Assembly (NCBI GenBank): GCA_021846605.1
Contig: JAJZWQ010000126.1
Coordinates: forward strand, 1 to 9,098
From: Bacillota bacterium
GTDB lineage: Bacteria; Bacillota_E; RBS10-35; JAJYVN01
Length of the DNA: 9,098 bases
Direction: 5' to 3'
Part shown: piece after piece, positions 1-6,016 of the stretch
Numbering within the stretch: position 1 is the first letter of the stretch
Layout: every line of letters starts with the position of its first letter
Made by a program: the position numbers and the translations under genes
The notes under the pieces: generated by a model
Database searches by the model: none
Seen by the model: only the letters and a program-made list of their open reading frames with translations
What the model was told of the DNA's origin: nothing

Positions 1-517
1 TGCCCGGACCGCCGGAGCTGGTATCCGAGCCGCCCGAACCCCCGGATGTCCCGGAGCCGGTGCCGGATGCGTCCGAGTTGCCCGAACCGGTGCTGCCGCT
101 CGGTACGTCGTAGCTGGGGTTGCAGTCCTCGCCCCAGCAGGTGGGATAGGTGGCCGGGCGGGCGTGGGAAGCGACCGCGACCGGGACACCGAAGACCCCC
201 AGGACGCGCGCGACCAGGGTCGGTACATTGGCGCTGGCGTTGACCGAGATGTCCTGGTTGTTGTTGGAGAAGGTGACGCTGACGTTGGGCACGCCGTTGG
301 CCGCCGCATAGGACTGGGCGGCCGCCTGCGCGCTGGCCGGACCACTGGGGAGGGATTGGGCCCCGGCCAAGGCCGCCGCGTCCGTGGCGTTCTGCATCCG
401 GAACTGGGCTACCAGCGAGCGGCCGACATCCACACTGAGCGAGAGCGCACCCAGCAGCACCGCCAGACCGACAGCCACCAGGACGGTTGCCTGGCCGCTG
501 TCCTCGCGTATCCGCAT
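1..517 (-). CDS. TadE/TadG-like Flp pilus assembly protein, 3' part cut by window edge
   Basis: 172 codons are visible, and the C-terminus lies beyond base 1. The N-terminus has the layout of the 'putative Flp pilus-assembly TadE/G-like' domain: a short charged start (MRIREDSGQATVLVAVGLAV), one hydrophobic helix at about residues 10-30, then DVGR and the family-typical MQNATDAAALAGAQ stretch at 41-54. Such proteins are anchored in the membrane and thought to act in assembly of the Tad pilus. Residues 75-120 look like a beta-rich extracytoplasmic part. A cysteine pair follows (C127, C132), and from residue 140 the chain is almost only Ser, Gly, Thr, Asn and Asp. The ATG at 517 has GAGG five bases upstream. 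A GTG at 523 is an alternative start. The gene begins 7 bp after the stop of the tadE-like gene, which supports one operon. TadG proper is usually longer and has a C-terminal VWA-like part, and whether this protein has one cannot be seen. Confidence 0.85.
   Translation of the reverse strand, partial: MRIREDSGQATVLVAVGLAVLLGALSLSVDVGRSLVAQFRMQNATDAAALAGAQSLPSGPASAQAAAQSYAAANGVPNVSVTFSNNNQDISVNASANVPTLVARVLGVFGVPVAVASHARPATYPTCWGEDCNPSYDVPSGSTGSGNSDASGTGSGTSGGSGGSDTSSGGPG
2..100 (-). repeat. Ser/Gly-rich low-complexity coding stretch
   Basis: About 33 codons at the visible end of the TadG-like gene encode almost only Ser, Gly, Thr, Asp, Asn and Pro, in loose GSG, SGG and TGSG units. At DNA level this gives short imperfect repeats of the type CCGGAGCCGG. 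It is probably a flexible extracellular linker. Such tracts expand and contract easily, so length variation between strains is likely. Confidence 0.6.
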
Positions 518-524
518 CCCCACC

Positions 525-971
525 TCACCCGCCTTCCTCGACCATGGTCACCGCCGCCGTCAGGGTCAGGGCATGACCAACCAGGGGCCAGAGCATGGGA
601 ATTCCGATGCCCACCGTGTACTGCACGTTGGCTGTGACGGACGTATTGGGCACCCAGCCGCCATCCTGTGCGGGGGTCCCGGTGATACTGATGGCCAGAT
701 CCTGCCCGTTGAGGCCCGCCGCCGTCGCCGCCTCCGTGCCGGCGTTTGTGGCCGCTGCCTCAGATGCCCCCAACGACGCGACCCGCGCCGCGTCGTGGGC
801 GGTTTCCAGGACCTCCAGGTACGCGAAGAAGACCCGGCCGAACTCCACGGTGCCCACAAGCAGGAGCAGCAGGAGCGGCAGGAGGAGGGCGAACTCCACC
901 AGGGCCTGCCCGCCCTCCCCCCGACGGCTACGAGCAGCTCGCTGTGGTGTTGCCCAGACAGTTCCCAACAT
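525..971 (-). CDS. TadE-like minor pilin / pilus assembly protein
   Basis: A 148-residue protein of the TadE family. The hallmark run is RRGEGGQALVEFALLLPLL at residues 16-34, continuing into a Leu-rich transmembrane helix and VEFGRVFFAYLEV at 42-54. TadE-type pseudopilins carry this Gly-x-x-x-x-Glu-Phe motif at the cytoplasm/membrane boundary. They are processed by the prepilin peptidase and serve as minor components in Tad/Flp pilus assembly. The rest (residues 55-148) is Ala/Thr-rich and probably extracytoplasmic. The ATG at 971 lies inside the end of the upstream flp gene (44-bp overlap) and has no clear Shine-Dalgarno sequence. No other ordinary start codon keeps the hallmark motif except a TTG one codon later, so translation is probably coupled to flp. 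The 3' end is 7 bp from the next pilus gene. Confidence 0.88.
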   Translation of the reverse strand: MLGTVWATPQRAARSRRGEGGQALVEFALLLPLLLLLLVGTVEFGRVFFAYLEVLETAHDAARVASLGASEAAATNAGTEAATAAGLNGQDLAISITGTPAQDGGWVPNTSVTANVQYTVGIGIPMLWPLVGHALTLTAAVTMVEEGG

Positions 972-1149
972 GGTTGAAGATGTGCGAGATTTGGCCCCCG
1001 AGGAACACGATCGCCGCGATGACCGCCACCGCGATCAGGGCGATGATCAGCGCGTACTCGGTCAGGCCCTGGCCCTGATCGTCCCGCGCAGAAGCCAAGC
1101 GTGCCGCCAACCAGGTATACGCGCGCAACAGAACCGTGCCCACTTCCAC
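928..1149 (-). CDS. flp: Flp-family type IVb pilin, major subunit of the Tad pilus
   Basis: A 73-residue prepilin, a normal size for the Flp/Fap family. After a 26-residue positively charged leader comes DDQGQGLTEYALIIALIA. This is the class IVb prepilin signature, with cleavage expected after G26 and the conserved Glu at +5 (E31) followed by Tyr. A long hydrophobic helix (about 33-51) packs the pilus core. The short tail ends NCLGNTTASCS with cysteines at 64 and 72. The pilin is processed by a TadV-type peptidase and polymerised by the TadABC machinery, none of which lies in this window. The start is set by a perfect AAGGAGGT. GTG at 1149 (4-base spacing) is chosen, but GTG at 1143 (10-base spacing) is equally possible. 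A longer reading frame upstream runs through the riboswitch and is not coding. First gene of the operon, under the c-di-GMP riboswitch. Confidence 0.9.
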   Translation of the reverse strand: MEVGTVLLRAYTWLAARLASARDDQGQGLTEYALIIALIAVAVIAAIVFLGGQISHIFNHVGNCLGNTTASCS

Positions 1150-1152
1150 CCG

Positions 1153-1160
1153 ACCTCCTT
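1153..1160 (-). promoter_or_regulatory. Ribosome binding site of flp
   Basis: AAGGAGGT on the minus strand is a full eight-base match to the 16S rRNA anti-Shine-Dalgarno sequence. It sits about 54 bases after the riboswitch terminator and rules out the in-frame ATG at 1164, which precedes it. It is the strongest ribosome binding site in the window, as expected for a major pilin. Confidence 0.85.
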
Positions 1161-1213
1161 GCATGGGTGCTGCACTGGAGCCTGGTCCGCCCACTAACCG
1201 TCTCACCCCCCAG

Positions 1214-1247
1214 AAAAACGCGAAACCCGTGGCCGAAGGCCACGGGT
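1214..1247 (-). terminator. Intrinsic-type terminator of the riboswitch expression platform
   Basis: On the minus strand ACCCGTGGC (1247-1239) pairs perfectly with GCCACGGGT (1233-1225) around a CTTCG loop, giving nine pairs closed as a C(UUCG)G-type tetraloop or ten with a three-base loop. It is followed by TTT, a CGCG interruption and then TTTTT (1218-1214). It lies between the aptamer and the flp ribosome binding site, the position expected for a premature terminator under riboswitch control. The T-tract is interrupted, so efficiency may be moderate. No T-run follows the hairpin on the plus strand, so it does not serve that direction. Confidence 0.75.
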
Positions 1248-1274
1248 GTAGGAAATGGCAATGCCTACAGCTCC

Positions 1275-1379
1275 CGGAACACTTCGGCAACCCAGCCGCC
1301 GTCGGGTCCCTTGCGGGATCCCTCGGGCCTGTGGCTTTGCGTCCCCGCCTCACGACGGGTTTGCCTTTTCGGTTTTCCG
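1275..1379 (-). ncRNA. Class-I cyclic-di-GMP riboswitch aptamer (GEMM-I)
   Basis: The minus strand carries the GEMM-I consensus in order. AAAAGGCAAACC (1368-1357) is followed by a hairpin CCGTC/GGCGG closed by a GTGA (GNRA) tetraloop at 1353-1350. GGGACGCAAAGCC (1345-1333) and CAGGCC come next. A second arm then has a GCAA-capped tip (TCCC at 1318-1315 with GGGA at 1310-1307), and the 3' side reads GGCTGGGTTGCCG (1297-1285). The outer stem CGGAAAAC (1379-1372) pairs with GTGTTCCG (1282-1275) in seven of eight positions. These blocks match the Vibrio Vc2 aptamer closely. The G before CAAACC, which I take as the ligand-contacting position that becomes A in cGAMP-selective variants, is kept, so c-di-GMP is the expected ligand. 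A terminator hairpin and the flp-tad genes lie downstream. A TAATAG at 1389-1384 could be the -10 box, but I see no matching -35. Confidence 0.92.
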
Positions 1380-1473
1380 CCGACTATTACTTCGCCACCC
1401 TTTGGGGGATTCCTTGTGCCCTCCACGAAATTGTGCAACGATTTTTGCGCTGGGGAGGACAGGGGGGGGCAGG

Positions 1474-3027
1474 ATGCCCAACCGACGTGTGCGGGGGCCG
1501 GTGCGAGCCCTTGGTCTGGGGGCGGCGGTCGCGGCCTGTCTGGTGTTCCTACTGTCATCCTCCGCCCCTTGGGCGCGCGCGCAGGCGTCCATCCCACCGG
1601 CTGCGGTCGTCCTGCTCCTGGACACCTCGGGCAGCATGGTGACCAGCGACCCCAACGGCGAGCGCGCGGCGGCCAGCGCCAACCTGGCCCAGGCCCTGCC
1701 ACAGAGTGACCTTTTGGGGATCATCACGTTTTCCGCGCAGGCCAAGGTCGTGCTGCCGCTCGGCCCGGTGGGCGCCGCCCGCGCCTCGGGCCAGCTCCAA
1801 CACGCGTTGGCCGGCATCGGGGCGTACGGGGGCACGAACCTCCTGGGGGCCCTCCAGGCGGCCACCACCCTCCTTACCGCCGCCCCCCAGCTGCCCGCGC
1901 ACGTCGTGGTGGTTCTCCTGACCGATGGCGTGCCGGACGTTTCGGGCTCCAGCACCCCCCAGTACCGCTCCGAGATGCTGGCCGCCGCCTCGGGGATGGC
2001 CAGCCGCGGCTGGACCCTGGATACCCTTGGCCTGGGGGATAGCGTCAACGGGGCGCTTTTGGCCCAACTCGCCCAGGACGGCGGCGGCACGTACCTGCAC
2101 GCCGCCGCGGCCAGCGCCCTGGTGGCGGGTCTGGCCACCCTCGGGCTGCCGCCGCCGGCACCGCCCCCCCCACCCCCGCCGGCGCCCGCCCGCGTCTCCC
2201 TCACGCTGGGCCGGGTCCCTGGGCGCGTGCGGCCGGGCCAGACCGTAACGCTCTCCCTGGCCGCCCGCAACACGGGGCAGTCGCCGGTGCGGCTGGCCCT
2301 GCAGTTGACCCGGGGGGCGGGCGCCCGCATCCCGCGGGAAGTGACCGTGCCACCCGGGCGCAGCCAGGTGCACCTGGCGGTGGGGGTTCCGCTCCGCGGT
2401 CCAGCGCCGGCCACCTTGGGGCTGCGCGTGCGTGCGCCAGCGGGGGTCGCGCTCCAGACCCCCACGCTCGGCTGGCGCTGGCAGGTGGAACCGGCCTGGC
2501 GGGCGGCTCTGGCGGCGCACCGCCGGTCCCTGGCCGGTGGCGTGCTGGTGGCCAGCCTCCTAGCGCTGGCGGCCGGCTACCTGGGGTGGCTCCTGCGCGT
2601 CCGGCCGCGCCTGCGGTTGGCCGGCCGGTTTGAACTGACCGGTCCGACGGGGGAGGCCCTGGGGGAGGTGGCCCTGCCGGCCCGCACCCGCCTGCGGGTG
2701 GGTGGCGCGGACGCCCGCCCGCCCGTCCTGGCCGTCGCCGCGGTGCCGGGAGGCGAGACCCTCTTTGAGGTGCACAGCGAACTGGAGGCCGGCACAGGTG
2801 GCGCCTGGCTGGCCGGCCTGCGCGCCTGGCGCCATCCGCCGCGGTCGGTACTGCGCGCCCGGGCCGCCTGGCCGCACCACCTCTACCCGGGGCAGGTGCC
2901 GCAACGCACGCTGGACGTGTACGACGCGACGGCCTTTCAGGTCGCCGGCATCCGGTTCACCTACCGGGCCCCCGCCGAGCACGCGGTGGCTGTCCCGGGA
3001 GGGCTGGACCTCCTGGACGGCCTCTGA
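1474..3027 (+). CDS. Membrane-anchored von Willebrand factor A domain protein
   Basis: 517 residues. Residues 1-36 form a signal peptide or N-terminal anchor (basic start, hydrophobic core 13-30, ARA-Q near 35-37). A VWA domain spans about 42-225 with a complete MIDAS: DTSGS (D50, S52, S54), T121 in YGGTN and D151 in LLTDG. It should bind a divalent metal and a protein partner outside the membrane. A proline tract (226-237) leads to a beta-rich region resembling a CARDB/DUF11-like Ig fold (240-340), then one transmembrane helix (about 352-374). The C-terminal segment of about 140 residues is probably cytoplasmic and is not recognised. ATG 1474 is chosen because the signal sequence follows at once. 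Its ribosome binding site is poor, since GGAGG lies 16 bases upstream and a G-rich run is in between. It is divergent from the flp-tad operon, and VWA proteins often accompany Tad loci, so a pilus or adhesion role is plausible but inferred. Confidence 0.88.
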   Translation: MPNRRVRGPVRALGLGAAVAACLVFLLSSSAPWARAQASIPPAAVVLLLDTSGSMVTSDPNGERAAASANLAQALPQSDLLGIITFSAQAKVVLPLGPVGAARASGQLQHALAGIGAYGGTNLLGALQAATTLLTAAPQLPAHVVVVLLTDGVPDVSGSSTPQYRSEMLAAASGMASRGWTLDTLGLGDSVNGALLAQLAQDGGGTYLHAAAASALVAGLATLGLPPPAPPPPPPPAPARVSLTLGRVPGRVRPGQTVTLSLAARNTGQSPVRLALQLTRGAGARIPREVTVPPGRSQVHLAVGVPLRGPAPATLGLRVRAPAGVALQTPTLGWRWQVEPAWRAALAAHRRSLAGGVLVASLLALAAGYLGWLLRVRPRLRLAGRFELTGPTGEALGEVALPARTRLRVGGADARPPVLAVAAVPGGETLFEVHSELEAGTGGAWLAGLRAWRHPPRSVLRARAAWPHHLYPGQVPQRTLDVYDATAFQVAGIRFTYRAPAEHAVAVPGGLDLLDGL

Positions 3028-3046
3028 GCCCGACCCGGGACAGGGG

Positions 3047-3475
3047 GTGCCCCCGGTGGCGGATTCCGGTCTCTGGCGGATCGAGAACCTGGACCAGCGG
3101 GTCGTGCTGGCCGACCGCGCCGTTGTGGCCGGGGGGTTCTGGCGGCGGGGCGTCGGGCTGTTGGGCCGCTCGCGGCTGGAGGCGGGGGAGGGGCTCATCC
3201 TGGAGCCCTGCGGCAGCATCCACACCTTCGGGATGCGCTTTGCCATCGACGCCCTGCATCTGGACGGGGAGGGACGGTGCCTGGAGGTCGTGGGCGCCCT
3301 CGTCCCCTGGCGCCTGGGTCCGATCCGGCGCGGCGTGCGGGTGGTGGTCGAGTTGCCGGCGGGGGCGGCCGCGGGGACGCGGGTAGGCGACCGCATCCGC
3401 TGGTGGCCGCACCCAGATGGCGGGCGGTCAGGCCCCGCCGCCCCGCCGGGCCAGGACCGCGGCCAGCAGGCGTAG
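3047..3475 (+). CDS. DUF192 family protein
   Basis: 142 residues. The core matches DUF192 (COG1430): GFWRRGVGLLGRSRLEAGEG at about 29-48, then the conserved PCGSIHTFGMRFAIDALHLD at 54-73, a short strand pair, and a final VVELPAGAAAGTRVGDRI near 99-116. The family forms a small beta-barrel of unknown biochemical role. Members with the PCGSIHTFGM signature are often found next to Tad pilus and VWA genes, which fits here. No signal peptide is evident, unlike many exported DUF192 proteins. Start choice is uncertain: GTG 3047 lies 19 bp after the VWA stop, and GTG 3056 has AGGGGG eight bases upstream. The last 25 residues or so are Gly/Pro/Arg-rich, lie beyond the domain and are read through the convergent methylase gene (48-bp overlap), so they may be non-functional tail. 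Confidence 0.82.
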   Translation: MPPVADSGLWRIENLDQRVVLADRAVVAGGFWRRGVGLLGRSRLEAGEGLILEPCGSIHTFGMRFAIDALHLDGEGRCLEVVGALVPWRLGPIRRGVRVVVELPAGAAAGTRVGDRIRWWPHPDGGRSGPAAPPGQDRGQQA

Positions 3476-6016
3476 CTCCTCCGGCGAGCCGCAGCGCAGG
3501 GCCAGAAGGGCCTGACCCAGGCCCCAGAGCGCGTCGCCGGCCGAAATCTCGCCCAGAAAGCCCGCCAGGCCGCCGCTGCCGTCGGCGGCCAGGCGGGCCA
3601 TCGCCTGGTGCAGCCGCCCCAGGGCGGACGTCGCCGGACGGGTGCCCAGGGCCGCGCCGTGGGTCAGGGCAGCCACCGGCGCCAGCCGCCCATTGGCAAG
3701 CCGCTCCCAGGGCTGCCCGGATCCGACCAGCTGGTCGAGATCGGTGCCGGCTGCCGCCGCGAACTCCCGTGCCCGCGCCGGGGGCACGGGGGCCCAGCCG
3801 GCGCCCAGGGCCCACCGGGCCGCCAGGTGGGCGGCGGGATCCGGGGCGCCGGCCAGCAGTTGGTCGATGGCCAGCGCGGCGGAGACACCCGCCGCCGTCT
3901 CCAGCGCCTCCTCCACCGTCCATGCCGGCGAGGGCGCGTACCGCCCCCAGACCTGCAGCGCCACCGCGTTCGCGCTGGCGATCGCGTCCAAGCCGGAAAG
4001 CCCCGCCGCCTCGAGGTCGGGCAAGCGCGCCTCCACGCCGCGGGAGATCTCGGCGCGTGCCAGGGCCGGTTCGGCCGCGGCCGTGCCCCGGCCGGGGCGC
4101 AGGACGAGTTGCACGGTCGTGCCCAGCACGGCTGAGTCCTTGGCCCGCAGCCGGGCGCCCATCTCGGTGGCGACCGTCCAGGAAGCGGTGACCTGCCAAC
4201 CGGCGGCCGCCAGCGCCCGGCCGAAGGCGGCCCACCCCTGCCGCGCCCGCTGGGCGAAGATCACGACCGCGACGCCCGGGGGCGCCAGCACCCTTCGCGC
4301 CTCGGTCAGGGCGGCCGTGAGGGTCCGCTCGTAATGGGCGTCGTCCTTGCCTCCGACCCTTGAGTTGACGCACTCCGCTCCCCGCGGTACGGAATTGGCC
4401 GCCAGGAGGTCGGGGTGGAGATCTCTCGCCGAACGGCGCAGCCAGACGTAGAAGAATTCAGAGATGTCCGCGTAGGGCACCGCGTCCCAGTGTGGCGGGT
4501 CGGTGACGACGGCCTGGCCCACGCCCGCCGGCAGGGGCAGGCGCTCGGCCGAGGCGGAGACCGCGCGTCCCGTCCCCAGATGCGCCGCGGCCAGGCCCTC
4601 GCAGACCTTGGCCACCCAGGCGACCGCGCCGGCGAAGCCGCCGGGCCCGTCGGCCAGCGGCTGGCACTCGGCGAAGTCCCAGACCATCGAGATCGCCTGC
4701 CGGCCGAAGGTGTTGTTCACCAGCGCCCGCGTGGTGTGCCAGCGGCAGAGCGCGCTGAGATAGTCCGCCTGGCGGTCGACGGCCAAGGCCAGGCAGGTCG
4801 CGACGGCACGCTCAGCCTGGGTTGCGTGCGGCAGTTCCCGGACCAGCCGGCTGAACGTGGCCAGGGCCAGCGCCTGCCGCGGCGCGAACAGGTCGCCCCA
4901 CGTGGAAAAGCCATACGGGCGCACCGAGAACCCCAGCGTCCCAGCCGGCGGGAGGGGTTCGGTCGGTACGGCGGCGGGATCCTCGGCCAAGCGCGCCGCC
5001 AGCGCGGCGCGGGCGCGGGCAATCCCGGCCGCGTCCTGGGGGTGGGGGAGGCGGTAGCGGCGTCCGTCGCTGGTCTGCGTGACGACGGCTAAAAGCCGCG
5101 CGTCGGCGGTGCCACCCCCACGCGCGGAGAGTTGGCGCCGGAGTTCGGAGGGGGGCAGGACCGTGCCGCAGCAGGGGCAGGTGGCGTTCCCGTTGCGCAC
5201 GGTGCCGCCCCCGGCGTCCATTTCTTCCGGTGACACCAGCCGGACCCCGATACCCCCGGGGGTCGTCTCCAGCCGCACCCCCACGCGGCGCCGCTGGGTG
5301 TCTTCCAAAAGCCGCTTGGACAAAAGCGGGATCTCGACGCCGCAGCCCGTGCAGCGCGCCGTGCGGCACCAGAGGTAGACCAGGGGGTGGTCGCCGGCGT
5401 CGGCCGGCGGATACAAGGGCGCCAGGGAGGCGGCCGCGCGCTCCAAAAGGGCGGCGCCCGCCCGCCGGACCCCGTCGGCCAACTGCGGGCCCGCGCCCGG
5501 GACTTCCTCCAACAGGGTGCGGCAGAGCAGCGTGGCCACCGGGTTGAGATCCGAGGCGACGGTGTCCGCGCCCACCCGCAGGGCCTCGAGCGGGATCGAA
5601 CCGCCGCCGGCAAACGGGTCGACCACAAGCGGCCGGCCGGCTCCGCCCTCGGCGGCATGGGCCGCCGCGACCAGGGCCCGCGCCGTGTCCAGGTGCCAGG
5701 CCGAGGCCGAATGCTCCCAGCGCGCGAAGTCCGCCAGGAAGGCGCACGCCCGCCCCTGGAGGTCCCGCCCGTCGTCGGCTCTGCCGCCCAGGGCCGAGGC
5801 GAGCGCCGCCCGGAAGGCCGGGGGGCAGGCGGGGCTGGCCGGGTCGGGCCAAAGCGCGGCAAGCACAGTCGCCCGGCTGGCGCCCAGCGGTTTGCGCGAC
5901 CACCAGGTGTGGAGCGTGGCCGGATGCCCATGCCGCAGGGACTTCTCCCGCCGCGCGTGCCGGCCCACGGCGGCGACCGGGAAGGCTGCCTCGATCAACC
6001 GCGGCGCGTCTGTCAC
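3428..6016 (-). CDS. DUF1156 family DNA methylase with zinc ribbons
   Basis: 862 residues. The N-terminus matches DUF1156: EKSLRHGHPATLHTWWSRKP at 24-43. The SAM-binding motif is VVDPFAGGGSIPLEAL (131-146), with SDLNP at 155-159 as the acidic motif after it. Two cysteine clusters look like zinc ribbons: C217/C222/C225 and C280/C282/C283. The catalytic motif is TDPPHWDAVPYADISEFFYV at 505-524. The usual amino-methyltransferase form is (D/N/S)PP(Y/F/W), so His at 509 is a variant. The probable reaction is SAM-dependent methylation of an exocyclic amino group in DNA (adenine or cytosine), with unknown recognition site. GTG 6016 starts inside the stop of the preceding glycosidase gene (GTGA overlap), so translation is coupled. 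No endonuclease, helicase or DUF499-type partner lies beside it here, so an orphan or housekeeping methylase is as likely as a defence role. Confidence 0.87.
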   Translation of the reverse strand: MTDAPRLIEAAFPVAAVGRHARREKSLRHGHPATLHTWWSRKPLGASRATVLAALWPDPASPACPPAFRAALASALGGRADDGRDLQGRACAFLADFARWEHSASAWHLDTARALVAAAHAAEGGAGRPLVVDPFAGGGSIPLEALRVGADTVASDLNPVATLLCRTLLEEVPGAGPQLADGVRRAGAALLERAAASLAPLYPPADAGDHPLVYLWCRTARCTGCGVEIPLLSKRLLEDTQRRRVGVRLETTPGGIGVRLVSPEEMDAGGGTVRNGNATCPCCGTVLPPSELRRQLSARGGGTADARLLAVVTQTSDGRRYRLPHPQDAAGIARARAALAARLAEDPAAVPTEPLPPAGTLGFSVRPYGFSTWGDLFAPRQALALATFSRLVRELPHATQAERAVATCLALAVDRQADYLSALCRWHTTRALVNNTFGRQAISMVWDFAECQPLADGPGGFAGAVAWVAKVCEGLAAAHLGTGRAVSASAERLPLPAGVGQAVVTDPPHWDAVPYADISEFFYVWLRRSARDLHPDLLAANSVPRGAECVNSRVGGKDDAHYERTLTAALTEARRVLAPPGVAVVIFAQRARQGWAAFGRALAAAGWQVTASWTVATEMGARLRAKDSAVLGTTVQLVLRPGRGTAAAEPALARAEISRGVEARLPDLEAAGLSGLDAIASANAVALQVWGRYAPSPAWTVEEALETAAGVSAALAIDQLLAGAPDPAAHLAARWALGAGWAPVPPARAREFAAAAGTDLDQLVGSGQPWERLANGRLAPVAALTHGAALGTRPATSALGRLHQAMARLAADGSGGLAGFLGEISAGDALWGLGQALLALRCGSPEELRLLAAVLARRGGGA

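Noticed and set aside
1164..1353. N-terminal extension of the Flp pilin frame up to 1353
   Set aside because: The extension would be translated from the riboswitch and terminator, and it lies before the perfect ribosome binding site that defines the real start.
1384..1440. Sigma-70-like promoter for the riboswitch transcript (TTGCAC and TAATAG)
   Set aside because: The two hexamers are not at a workable distance from each other and each matches consensus only partly. A promoter must exist here, but I cannot place it.
1350..2465. Long open frame on the minus strand antisense to the VWA gene
   Set aside because: Arg/Pro/Ala-rich translation without motifs. The plus strand here encodes a clear VWA domain with complete MIDAS, so this is a high-GC shadow.
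3195..4373. Minus-strand frame of about 390 codons overlapping the methylase gene in another frame
   Set aside because: Arg/Gly/Pro-rich composition and no family motif. The methylase frame across the same bases has conserved catalytic and C-terminal sequence.
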